Below are positions 44,059-52,445 of a DNA stretch of 64,000 bases, piece by piece. The translations under genes were made by a program, and so were the position numbers. Position 1 is the stretch's first letter, and each line of letters begins with the position of its first letter. This stretch comes from Paracoccus sp. MKU1 (GTDB lineage: Bacteria; Pseudomonadota; Alphaproteobacteria; Rhodobacterales; Rhodobacteraceae). The notes under the pieces are model-generated. The model made no database searches. It was not told the origin of the DNA and saw nothing but the letters and a program-made list of their open reading frames with translations. The stretch lies in the NCBI RefSeq assembly GCF_001447385.1, contig NZ_LLWQ01000225.1, positions 1-64,000 on the forward strand. The letters are read 5' to 3'.

Positions 44059-47000
44059 AGGCGGCTGGCGATACCCCCCGCAGCCCGGGCCTTGCCGGCC
44101 GGCTGACGCGCAGCTTCATCACCTCGCCCTTGACGCCGCTGTTCCTGATCGCGGCGCTGGCCTTCGGGCTGCTGGCCCTGGTCAGCCTGCCGCGCGAGGA
44201 AGAGCCGCAGATCTCGGTTCCCATGGTGGATATCCGCGTCCAGGCCCCCGGATTGCGGGCCGAGGATGCGGTCAAGCTGGTGACCGAGCCGCTGGAAACC
44301 ATCGTCAAGGGCATCGACGGGGTCGAGCATATCTATTCCCAGACCCAGGACGACGGCGTTCTGGTGACGGCGCGTTTCCTGGTCGGCACCTCGGCCGATG
44401 CGGCCGTGCTGCGGGTGCATGACAAGCTGCGCGCCAATATGGACCGCATCCCCCTGGGCATCCCCGAGCCGCAGGTGGTGGGCCGGGGCATCGACGACGT
44501 GGCCATCGTGGCGCTGACGCTTTCGGCCCGACCCGAGGCGGCCGACCGGGTGACGGCGGCCGAACTGACCCGCATCGCCCGCGAATTGCGCACCGAGCTG
44601 GCCAAGATCGACGATGTCGGCCTGACCTATCTGATCGGCGAGACGGAGGAGGCGATCCGCATCGCCCCCGATCCCGGTCGGCTGGCGCTTTACGGCATCA
44701 CGCTGCAACAGCTGGCGGGCAAGGTTCAGGGCGCCAACCGCGCCCTGCCGGCGGGATTGCTGCGCGACGGCGGCCAGCAGGTCATGCTGGTCGCGGGCGA
44801 GACCCTGCGCAGCCCCGAGGAGATCGGCAACCTGGTGCTGACCGCGCGCGACGGCCGCCCGGTCTATGTCCGCGACGTGGCCGATCTGGGCTTCGTCACC
44901 GACACGGCCGAGGCGCTGGTCGCCACCGTCACCCGCGATTCCGCCCGGCGCCCGGCGGTGACGCTGGCCCTGGCCAAGCGCGCCGGCGCCAATGCCGTGA
45001 CCGTGGCCGAGGCGATCCTGCACCGCGCCGAGGCGCTGCAAGGTACGCTGATCCCCGACGACATGCAGGTCGAGATCACCCGCGACTATGGCGAGACGGC
45101 CAACGAAAAGGCCAACGAGCTGCTTTATCACCTGGGCCTCGCCACGCTGTCGATCATCGCGCTGGTCTGGCTGGCCATCGGCCGGCGCGAGGCGCTGGTG
45201 GTGGCGGTGGTGATCCCGGTGACGATCCTGCTGACGCTGTTCGCCTCGTGGATCATGGGCTATACGCTGAACCGGGTCAGCCTGTTCGCGCTGATCTTCT
45301 CGATCGGCATCCTGGTGGACGACGCCATCGTGGTGATCGAGAACATCGCCCGGCATTGGGGCATGGGCGTGTCGGACCGGCGCGAAAGCGCCATCGAAGC
45401 GGTGATCGAGGTCGGCAACCCCACCATCGTCGCCACGCTGACCGTGGTGGTGGCCTTGCTGCCGATGCTGTTCGTGTCGGGGATGATGGGCCCCTATATG
45501 AGCCCGATCCCCTCGAACGCCTCGGTGGCGATGATCTTTTCCTTCTTCGTCGCGGTGACGGTCACGCCCTGGCTGATGCTGAAGACCGCCGGCCAAGCGC
45601 CGCTGCATCACGACGCCGAAGGGCAGGGCGGTCGCCTGGGCCGCGCCTATGCCGCCATCGCCCGGCCGGTGCTGGCGAGCAAGGGGCGCGCCTGGCTGTT
45701 CCTGGGCGGGGTGATCGTGCTGACCTTCGGCTCGCTGGCGCTGTTCTATACCCGCGACGTGACGGTCAAGCTTTTGCCCTTCGACAACAAGTCGGAGCTG
45801 TCGGTGAGCATCGACCTGCCCGAGGGCGCGGCGGTCGAGACCACGGATGCCGTGGCCCAGGCGGTGGCCGGGGCGGCGATGGAGCTGCCCGAGGTGGTCT
45901 CGGTCCAGACCCATGCCGCGGCGGCGGCACCCTACAACTTCAACGGCCTGGTGCGGCATTCCTTCTATCGCACCCAGCCGCATCAGGGCGAGGTGGCGGT
46001 CAACCTGACCCCTAAGCACGGCCGCGACCGCTCGAGCCACCAGATCGCGCTGGACCTGCGCGCGCGCATCCAGGCGCTGCCGCTGCCCCCGGGCACGGTG
46101 CTGAAGGTGGTCGAGCCGCCGCCCGGCCCGCCGGTGATGGCGACGCTGCTGGCCGAAATCTACGGCCCCGACCCCGAGACCCGCCGCGCGGTCGGCGAAA
46201 AGGTCGAGGCGGCGTTCCGCTCGGTCCCTTTCATCGTCGATGTGGACAATTCCTGGGGCGAGGCGGCGCCGCGGCTGCGGGCGCTGATCTCGCCCGACGA
46301 CCTGGACTTCTACGGCGTGGCGGAATCGGACGTCTTCGACAGCATCGCCATCCTGAACGGCTCGACCACGGTCGGCTATTCGCACTGGGGCGAGGGGCGG
46401 GCGCCGATCCCGATCCGGGTCGAGCGGCCCCGCGACCAGCGCGTGCCGGGCGAGGATTTCCTGACCACGCCGATCCCGGCCGATCTGCTGCCCGGCAATC
46501 GCGGCGTGGTCGAGCTGGGCGACGTGGTGCGGATCGAGGAGGAGCGCGCCTCGCATATCCTGTTTCGCCACAATGGCCGGCCGGCCGAGATGGTGACGGC
46601 GGAACTTGCCGGCGATTTCGAGGCGCCGCTTTACGGCATGCTCGCCGTGCGCGACGCGCTGGAGGCGCAGGACTGGACCGGCCTGCCCAAGCCCGAGATC
46701 CGGCTGCGCGGCCAGCCCGGGGACGACAGCGCCAGCACGCTGCTGTGGGACGGCGAATGGGAGGTGACCTGGGTCACCTTCCGCGACATGGGTGGGGCCT
46801 TCGCGGTGGCGCTGCTGGGCATCTATATCCTGGTCGTGGCCCAGTTCGGCTCGTTCCGGCTGCCGCTGGTGATCCTGACGCCGGTGCCCCTGACCTTCAT
46901 CGGCATCCTGGGCGGGCATTGGCTGTTCGGCGCGCCCTTCTCGGCGCCGTCGATGATCGGCTTCATCGCGCTGGCCGGGATCATCGTCAGGAACTCGATC

Positions 47001-47246
47001 CTGCTGGTGGATTTCATCCGCCACGACACCACCGGCCGCCCGCTGACCGAGGTGCTGATCGACGCCGGCGCCGTGCGCTTCCGGCCGATCCTGCTGACCG
47101 CGCTGGCGGCGATGATCGGCGCGGCGGTGATCCTGACCGATCCGATCTTCCAGGGGCTGGCGATCTCGCTGTTCTTCGGGCTGATCTCCTCGACCCTGCT
47201 GACGGTGCTGGTGATCCCGGCGGTCTATCGGGTGTTCCGCACCTGA
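44055..47246 (+). CDS. RND efflux pump, AcrB/HAE1-like
   Basis: 1063 residues, full length, with the 12-helix RND layout and large periplasmic loops. Helix 4 has the family segment FSIGILVDDAIVVIENIARH with the proton-relay aspartates. The substrate is unknown. Its operon with a YgaP-like protein beside a persulfide-type repressor points to export of a reactive-sulfur product or of a compound met under sulfide stress; that is inference. Confidence 0.92.
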   Translation: MKAAGDTPRSPGLAGRLTRSFITSPLTPLFLIAALAFGLLALVSLPREEEPQISVPMVDIRVQAPGLRAEDAVKLVTEPLETIVKGIDGVEHIYSQTQDDGVLVTARFLVGTSADAAVLRVHDKLRANMDRIPLGIPEPQVVGRGIDDVAIVALTLSARPEAADRVTAAELTRIARELRTELAKIDDVGLTYLIGETEEAIRIAPDPGRLALYGITLQQLAGKVQGANRALPAGLLRDGGQQVMLVAGETLRSPEEIGNLVLTARDGRPVYVRDVADLGFVTDTAEALVATVTRDSARRPAVTLALAKRAGANAVTVAEAILHRAEALQGTLIPDDMQVEITRDYGETANEKANELLYHLGLATLSIIALVWLAIGRREALVVAVVIPVTILLTLFASWIMGYTLNRVSLFALIFSIGILVDDAIVVIENIARHWGMGVSDRRESAIEAVIEVGNPTIVATLTVVVALLPMLFVSGMMGPYMSPIPSNASVAMIFSFFVAVTVTPWLMLKTAGQAPLHHDAEGQGGRLGRAYAAIARPVLASKGRAWLFLGGVIVLTFGSLALFYTRDVTVKLLPFDNKSELSVSIDLPEGAAVETTDAVAQAVAGAAMELPEVVSVQTHAAAAAPYNFNGLVRHSFYRTQPHQGEVAVNLTPKHGRDRSSHQIALDLRARIQALPLPPGTVLKVVEPPPGPPVMATLLAEIYGPDPETRRAVGEKVEAAFRSVPFIVDVDNSWGEAAPRLRALISPDDLDFYGVAESDVFDSIAILNGSTTVGYSHWGEGRAPIPIRVERPRDQRVPGEDFLTTPIPADLLPGNRGVVELGDVVRIEEERASHILFRHNGRPAEMVTAELAGDFEAPLYGMLAVRDALEAQDWTGLPKPEIRLRGQPGDDSASTLLWDGEWEVTWVTFRDMGGAFAVALLGIYILVVAQFGSFRLPLVILTPVPLTFIGILGGHWLFGAPFSAPSMIGFIALAGIIVRNSILLVDFIRHDTTGRPLTEVLIDAGAVRFRPILLTALAAMIGAAVILTDPIFQGLAISLFFGLISSTLLTVLVIPAVYRVFRT

Positions 47247-47295
47247 GCCGCTGCCCCGTGCCGTATTCAACCTTGCTGTGCGGGGCCGGCCCGGA

Positions 47296-47658
47296 TCAGG
47301 GTTTCTGCCGTGATCGCGGGGGCCGCATCAGCGACTGGACGGTATAGACCAGGATGGCGCTGCCCACCGCGCCCAGCACCGCGACCCCCAGAAGCACGAT
47401 CACGTCGATCGGCCCGCCGATGTCGCGCAGGCCGGAATGGGTCATGCGCTGGACGAAGACCACAGCGAGAATGGCGCCGAAGGGCATGGATAGCTGGGCC
47501 CAGAGGAACTTGCGCATCGACAGGGCGCGGTCGCGGATCAGCACATAGAGATAGGCCAGCGTGACCGCCGCCGCGACGAGGACCATGGCCCAGAACAGCC
47601 CGCGGCCGAAGATCTCCTCGAAAACCGCGATCAGCGTGCCGAATGTCAGCTCTTTCAT
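47296..47658 (-). CDS. DUF5368 membrane protein
   Basis: 120 residues with three to four hydrophobic segments (FWAMVLVAAAVTLAYLYVLI, FGAILAVVFVQ, VIVLLGVAVLGAVGSAILVY). It matches my memory of the DUF5368 family, found beside sulfide:quinone reductase-like genes in Rhodobacterales. It lies 13 nt after the flavoprotein gene and is co-transcribed. It may anchor or serve that enzyme; no function is known. Confidence 0.7.
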   Translation of the reverse strand: MKELTFGTLIAVFEEIFGRGLFWAMVLVAAAVTLAYLYVLIRDRALSMRKFLWAQLSMPFGAILAVVFVQRMTHSGLRDIGGPIDVIVLLGVAVLGAVGSAILVYTVQSLMRPPRSRQKP

Positions 47659-47671
47659 GATGCTTCCCCTG

Positions 47672-49021
47672 TCAGGCCCGGCCGCGCAGCATGGCGTTGT
47701 AGGTGGCCTTCAGCGCCACCTCCTTCATCAGCCAGCTGATCCACAGTTCCTCCAGCGGGGCGATGACCCCGGGGAACGAGGGCACCAGGTTGTTGTGATA
47801 GTCGAACTCGACCAGCATGGCCCGGCCGACGCGGGTGATGAGCGGGCAGGAGGTGTAGCCGTCATAGGTCTGGGTCCCCTCGCGCCCCTGGATGGCGGCG
47901 ACCAGATGGTCCTCGATCACCGGGACCTGCCATTTCACCGAGGCTGCGGTCTTGCCCTTGGGCACGCCCGCCACATCGCCGAGTGCGAAGACCTGGGGAT
48001 AGCGCAGGTGGCGCAGGGTCTTCATGTCGCATTCGACCCAGCCCTGGTCGGTCCATTTGTCGGCCCAGCTCAGGCCCGACTGCCGGATCACCGCGGGGGC
48101 GCGCTGCGGCGGGATGACATGCAGGTAGTCATAGGGCATCTCGGCCGCGGACTTGACGACCGTGCCGGTCGCCGGATCGGGGATCGCGGTCTCGAACCGC
48201 GCCGTCTTGCGGCCGGGATCGATGGCGGTCAGCGTATGGCCGTAATGCGAGGCGATGCCGCGCTGCCCGAACAGCATGCGCACCTTTTCCGACACGATCG
48301 GCACCGAGAACAGCACCGGCTGCGGGCAGGCGTAATGCATCTCGTACCTGCCCCGGGCGCCGCCGCGGCTGGCGATGTCCTCGATCAGGAAGGTGTGCTT
48401 CAGCGGCGCGCCGGCGCATTTCATCTCGGTCGCGGGGCGGGTGAACAGGCCGATGCCGCCCGACTCGGCGAATCTCGATGCCGCCTGCCAGGTCTTGGCG
48501 GCATAATCCGGCCCGGCATAAAGCGCCCCGATCCCGTCCCTGCCCACCAGGTCGAGCGAGAATCCCTCGATGGCATCGTGGTCGAGCACCAGGCCCGGCG
48601 CCACCACCAGGAAATCATAGCCGAGCGTCTGCCCGTTCTCGGTCGAGACGGTCCTGGTCTCCGGGTCGATGGCGGTGGCCGTCTCGGCGATCAGCGTCAC
48701 GCCCGAAGGCAGCCAGTCGGTGGTCCGGGAGACGACATAGCCGGCCGGCTTCAAGCCGGCCGCGACCAGCGACAGGCCGGGCTGGTAGTAATGCTGCGCC
48801 CGGGGGTCGATCAGCGTGATCTGCGCGCCGTCCAGCCGCTGGACCAGGCGATTCGCCAGGGCGGTGCCGCCGGCACCGGCGCCGATGATGATGATCCGCG
48901 CCTTCGTCGCGATCCTCTGGGCCTGCGCGGCGCGGGTCCCCAGGCCCCCTGTGATGGCGCCGGCAAGCGCAAATCCCAACATGCCCCTGCGAGAGGGCCG
49001 GAAATCGACTGGTCCTGCCAT
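47672..49021 (-). CDS. Tat-exported sulfide:quinone oxidoreductase-like flavoprotein
   Basis: 449 residues from the ATG at 49021, with GGAGGAGG just upstream. A twin-arginine signal (PSRRGMLGFALAGAITGG) is followed by the FAD loop RIIIIGAGAGGTALANRL. Cys202 (MKCAGAP) and Cys392 (YTSCPLIT) match the two catalytic cysteines of SQR; the third, N-terminal Cys of type I enzymes is missing, as in the mitochondrial type. Export to the periplasm resembles FccB of flavocytochrome c, but there is no fccA. It should oxidise sulfide to polysulfide or persulfide. Confidence 0.83.
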   Translation of the reverse strand: MAGPVDFRPSRRGMLGFALAGAITGGLGTRAAQAQRIATKARIIIIGAGAGGTALANRLVQRLDGAQITLIDPRAQHYYQPGLSLVAAGLKPAGYVVSRTTDWLPSGVTLIAETATAIDPETRTVSTENGQTLGYDFLVVAPGLVLDHDAIEGFSLDLVGRDGIGALYAGPDYAAKTWQAASRFAESGGIGLFTRPATEMKCAGAPLKHTFLIEDIASRGGARGRYEMHYACPQPVLFSVPIVSEKVRMLFGQRGIASHYGHTLTAIDPGRKTARFETAIPDPATGTVVKSAAEMPYDYLHVIPPQRAPAVIRQSGLSWADKWTDQGWVECDMKTLRHLRYPQVFALGDVAGVPKGKTAASVKWQVPVIEDHLVAAIQGREGTQTYDGYTSCPLITRVGRAMLVEFDYHNNLVPSFPGVIAPLEELWISWLMKEVALKATYNAMLRGRA

Positions 49022-49202
49022 GGGGCCTCCTCCGTGACCTCCTGTGCCCGAGCCCGGACTCTGGCTCCGGGCTCCTGGCCACATGCGCTGGCACCCGGCC
49101 CGTGCCCGCGGCGACCCTGAGGCCGGCCGCAACGCACAGGGTGCATCGAGGCGGTGGGGGCGGCGTTCCCCTTTTGCCGAGTCGGGTGGTTAAGATTATG
49201 TA

Positions 49203-49220
49203 TATTCGATATTATGAATA
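49203..49220. promoter_or_regulatory. AT-rich operator upstream of the SQR-like gene
   Basis: TATTCGATATTATGAATA is an 18-bp palindrome with the ATTC-N8-GAAT core that I recall for SqrR/BigR repressors. It shares 12 of 18 positions with the site at 42835 and stands out as an AT island in the 361 bp (49022-49382) between the SQR-like gene and the divergent permease. I see no other gene in that gap. Confidence 0.65.
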
Positions 49221-49382
49221 CGTCAATATACCAGACGAACCGCTCCCGGCCTGCGTGGCACTTGGTCGCAGCGGTCCGGGTGCTTGCCGGTCCGGCCGCT
49301 TGCGGCATTGCGCGGTTGGCACTGGCCTTTTTCGGCAAAGCCGCCCAAAAGCCTGCCCACGCAACCGAATCCGAGAGACGTG

Positions 49383-50660
49383 ATGGGCTATTTTCCTGAT
49401 TGGCGCCCCGCCGCGGGCGCCACGGTGCTACCCGATGAAAAGCTGCCGCTGACCCAGGCGGTGCCGATGAGCCTGCAACACCTGCTGGCGATGTCCGGCT
49501 CGACCATCCTGGCCCCGCTGATCATGGGGTTCGATCCCAATGTCGCGGTGTTCTTTTCCGGTCTCGGCACGCTGCTGTTCTTTGCCGTGACCGGCGGGCG
49601 GGTGCCCAGCTATCTCGGTTCGTCCTTCGCCTTCATCGCCGTCATCATGGCGGCGACCGGCTTTGCCGGCGGCGGGCCGAACCCGAATATCGCCGTGGCG
49701 CTTGGCGGCATCATCGCCGCCGGTTTCGTCTATGCGCTGATCGGGCTGATCGTCATGGCCATCGGCTCGGGTTGGGTCGAGAAGCTGATGCCGCCGGCGG
49801 TGACCGGGGCCATCGGCATGTCCATCGGGCTGAACCTGGCGCCAGTGGCGGTCAGGCAGCTTGCCGGCAGCCATGTCCATCTGAGCATCGCCCTGGCGAC
49901 CGTGCTGTGCATGGCGCTGGTCTCGGTCTATGGCCGGCAGGCCACCCGCCGGATCGCGGTGCTGATCGCGCTGCTGTTCGGCTATGCGCTGGTGCTGGTC
50001 CTCGGCAACGGGCTTGGCCTGGTGCCCGGCATCGACTTCGCCGCCGTCGCCGCCGCGCCCTGGTTCGGGGTGCCGAACTTTACCGCGCCGCGCTTCGAAT
50101 GGTCCGCGATCAGCCTGATCGCCCCGGTCGCCATCGTGCTGGTGGCCGAGAACCTGGGCCATATCAAGGCCCTGGGCGCGATCACCGGGCAAAGCATGGA
50201 CCGCTATATCGGCCGGGGCTTTCTGGGCGACGGGCTGGCCACCATGTTGGCCGGCACGGGCGGCGGCACCGGCGTCACCACCTATGCCGAGAATATCGGC
50301 GTCATGGCCATGACCCGGGTCTATTCCACGCTGATCTTTCCCATGGCGGCCGGCATCGCGATCTTCCTGGGCCTGTCGCCCAAGTTCGGCGCCATCCTGC
50401 AAACCATCCCGGCGCCGGTGCTGGCCGGGCTGGCGGTGTCGGTCTTTGGCCTGATCGCCTCGGCCATGGCGCGGATCTGGGTGGACAACAAGGTCGATTT
50501 CTCGGATCCGCGCAACCTGTTCACCGTGGGGGTGGCGCTGATCCTTGGCGCCGGCGATTTCACCGTCACCATCGGCGATTTCGCGCTGGGGGGCATCGGC
50601 ACCTCGACCTTTGCGGCGCTGCTGCTCTACCAGTTGCTGGGCATCGGCCGGCGGGCGTAG
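49383..50660 (+). CDS. uraA: Uracil/xanthine-type nucleobase:cation symporter
   Basis: 425 residues from the ATG at 49383 with about 14 membrane segments. The NCS2 family marks are SLQHLLAMSGSTILAPLIMG, TGAIGMSIGLNLAPVAVRQ and the carrier motif GGTGVTTYAENIGVMAMTRV. It probably imports uracil with protons. It is divergent from the SQR-like gene and may share its AT-rich operator, an odd pairing. The N-terminus (MGYFPDWRPAAGATVLPDEK) fits UraA proteins. Confidence 0.9.
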   Translation: MGYFPDWRPAAGATVLPDEKLPLTQAVPMSLQHLLAMSGSTILAPLIMGFDPNVAVFFSGLGTLLFFAVTGGRVPSYLGSSFAFIAVIMAATGFAGGGPNPNIAVALGGIIAAGFVYALIGLIVMAIGSGWVEKLMPPAVTGAIGMSIGLNLAPVAVRQLAGSHVHLSIALATVLCMALVSVYGRQATRRIAVLIALLFGYALVLVLGNGLGLVPGIDFAAVAAAPWFGVPNFTAPRFEWSAISLIAPVAIVLVAENLGHIKALGAITGQSMDRYIGRGFLGDGLATMLAGTGGGTGVTTYAENIGVMAMTRVYSTLIFPMAAGIAIFLGLSPKFGAILQTIPAPVLAGLAVSVFGLIASAMARIWVDNKVDFSDPRNLFTVGVALILGAGDFTVTIGDFALGGIGTSTFAALLLYQLLGIGRRA

Positions 50661-50688
50661 CACCCCTGCGGCGGCCGGTTCCGGGGGT

Positions 50689-50716
50689 CTTGAAACCCGG
50701 GCCGGCGCTTCTAAAT
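50689..50716 (+). promoter_or_regulatory. Candidate heat-shock (RpoH) promoter of the first hsp20 gene
   Basis: CTTGAA (50689-50694), 16 bp, then CTAAAT (50711-50716) fits the alphaproteobacterial sigma-32 pattern. It predicts a transcript start near 50723 and a 5' leader of about 90 nt. Confidence 0.55.
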
Positions 50717-50750
50717 GGCTAGGTGCGGGTGGCCGGAACCGGAACCCGTC

Positions 50751-50813
50751 TGCCGGGCATCCCCCGGCAAGATCAAATGCTTGTACCCATGTTGCTCAGA
50801 GGAGGATGTGGCT
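50751..50813 (+). promoter_or_regulatory. ROSE-like RNA thermometer in the hsp20 leader
   Basis: The leader holds a hairpin TGCCGGG (50751-50757) with CCCGGCA (50763-50769). It ends in a second stem in which TTGCTC (50792-50797) faces the ribosome site GGAGGA (50801-50806), closed by CCAT with GTGG. The TTGCTC/GGAGGA pairing with an internal G-G mismatch is the hallmark of ROSE elements, which melt with heat. Confidence 0.55.
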
Positions 50814-51326
50814 ATGAGGACCACGTTTGACTTCACCCCGCTCTTTCGGTCGAGCGTCGGATTCGACCGGCTCCTGAATGCCCTTGAAACCGCCTCGCGC
50901 GTCAATACGGCGGAAAGCTGGCCGCCCTATGACATCGCCAAGGAGGGCGAGGACAACTATCGCATCACCATGGCCGTGGCCGGTTTCAGGCAGGAAGATC
51001 TCTCGCTGACGCAGGAACGCAATCTGCTGATCGTCACCGGCCGCAAGGACGGCGGCGAGGAGGCCGAGTATCTGCATCGCGGCATCCCCGTGCGCGGTTT
51101 CGAGCGCCGCTTCGAGCTGGCCGATCACGTCAAGGTCGAAGGGGCCGAGCTGCATGACGGGCTGCTGACCATCACCTTGCAGCGCGAGATCCCCGAGGAG
51201 ATGAAGCCGCGCCGGATCGACATCGCTTCGGCCAAGGCGGCGGGCGCGGACGGGCGGAAGCGCATCACGTCCGAAAAACCTGCCGGGAAGGCGCCCGACA
51301 AGGCCGGGGAGGCGGCTGCGGCCTGA
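50814..51326 (+). CDS. Small heat-shock protein Hsp20 (IbpA type)
   Basis: 170 residues from the ATG at 50814 (MRTTFDFTPLFRSSVGFDRLL), the IbpA/HspA class A start. The alpha-crystallin domain spans about residues 35-140 (YRITMAVAGFRQEDLSLTQE ... GAELHDGLLTITLQREIPEE). It holds unfolded proteins in the cytoplasm. The tail (residues 145-170) is an Ala/Lys-rich extension longer than normal. Expression is probably set by the RpoH-like promoter and the ROSE-like leader. Confidence 0.92.
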   Translation: MRTTFDFTPLFRSSVGFDRLLNALETASRVNTAESWPPYDIAKEGEDNYRITMAVAGFRQEDLSLTQERNLLIVTGRKDGGEEAEYLHRGIPVRGFERRFELADHVKVEGAELHDGLLTITLQREIPEEMKPRRIDIASAKAAGADGRKRITSEKPAGKAPDKAGEAAAA

Positions 51327-51363
51327 TCCTCGACCGCGGGTGCCGATCGCAGCTTCGCATGAT

Positions 51364-51390
51364 CGGGCACCGGGCTTTTCTCGGTGCCCG
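51364..51390 (+). promoter_or_regulatory. Stem-loop in the leader of the second hsp20 gene
   Basis: CGGGCACCG (51364-51372) and CGGTGCCCG (51382-51390) are perfect 9-bp arms with a T-rich 9-nt loop. It lies 33 nt before the second hsp20 start and could act as a terminator of the first gene or a folded leader. Confidence 0.6.
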
Positions 51391-51423
51391 TGGAAAGCCG
51401 TTGCCGATGAATGGAGAGACAAG

Positions 51424-51951
51424 ATGAGTGTCCGTGACCTGATTCCGCAGAACCTGATCTGGTGGCGCAACCGTGACAGCCAGACGCCCACCGAATGGCG
51501 CGACGACGGCCGCGACCCTTTCACCAGTTTCCAGCGCGAGATGAACCGTCTTTTCGACGATTTCTTCCGCTCCGCCGATACCCGGCTGCCCTCGCTGGCC
51601 GGATTTGGCCCCGCCTGGGGCGGCGCGACCTGGCCGCGCGTCGAGATTGCCGAGACCGACAGGGAGATCAAGGTCAGCGCCGAGCTGCCCGGGCTTGAGG
51701 AAAAGGATGTCGAGCTGCTGCTTGAAAACGGCGGCCTGACCATCCGGGGCGAAAAGACCTCGGCCAGCGAGGACAAGGAGCGGCAGTTCTCGGAGCGGTT
51801 CTATGGCCGGTTCGAGCGGCGCATCCCCTTGCCCGACGGTATCGAGCAGGACAAGGCCGAGGCGAATTTCGCCAATGGCGTGCTGACCGTGACCCTGCCC
51901 AAATCCGAGACCGCGCAAAGCCGGGTCAGGCGCATCGAGATCCGCAGATGA
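51424..51951 (+). CDS. Small heat-shock protein Hsp20 (second copy, different class)
   Basis: 175 residues from the ATG at 51424, with GGAGAGACAAG upstream. The alpha-crystallin domain (WPRVEIAETDREIKVSAELP ... NGVLTVTLPKSET) has the class typical of plant-like bacterial Hsp20s, with FTSFQREMNRLFDDFF in front. It is not a recent duplicate of its neighbour. The pair may form mixed oligomers. Confidence 0.92.
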   Translation: MSVRDLIPQNLIWWRNRDSQTPTEWRDDGRDPFTSFQREMNRLFDDFFRSADTRLPSLAGFGPAWGGATWPRVEIAETDREIKVSAELPGLEEKDVELLLENGGLTIRGEKTSASEDKERQFSERFYGRFERRIPLPDGIEQDKAEANFANGVLTVTLPKSETAQSRVRRIEIRR

Positions 51952-52445
51952 CCCACCGGCCCGGCCAGGGGCGCGACCGGGCTGCCCTTCGGCAGCGATG
52001 GAGGGGGAAGATGCAACCGATCCGAGGGGATTTTCGCAAGACCGATCCCTTCGCCTTGGCCCTGATCCCGCGAGAGGGCAGGGCTGATTGGAACTCTGCC
52101 CCGCCGCAGGACGCCAGGCGCGCGGCGCTGATGAACCGAGCCCGGACCGAATATCTGCAAGGCCTGGCCGGCATCGAAGGCATACCAGGCCACGGCCGGC
52201 AGTCGCGCCTGGCCGGAGGTCGGGCGGGCCTTGCTGGCGCTGGAGGCGGCGGCGGGCGCGCGGCCGGAGATCGCCGCGGCGGCATGAGGGCAGGGGAGGC
52301 CGGATGCCGCCAGGCCCCGCGCGACAGGAGCGGGACCGCCGAGCGGCACCGGAGAAGGGGTATTTGTGCAACGGAGAAACGGCTGGCGGCGCGGCATCGT
52401 TGCCCTGTGGGCCGTGCCGGCTCGTACAACCACAAGGGACAGGCC
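51952..52445. other. Gap between hsp20 and degP
   Basis: About 490 bp. An ATG at 52011 has a good ribosome site (GGAGGGGG) and reads MQPIRGDFRKTDPFALALIP in the same frame as degP without a stop, but composition turns to noise after about 60 codons. It may be a decayed small gene. I see no other feature. Confidence 0.3.

Noticed and set aside
43764-47270. 1168-codon minus-strand frame opposite the RND pump
   Set aside because: Its product is low-complexity His/Gln/Arg/Asp sequence with no domain. The plus strand encodes a full RND pump, so this is a GC-driven shadow.
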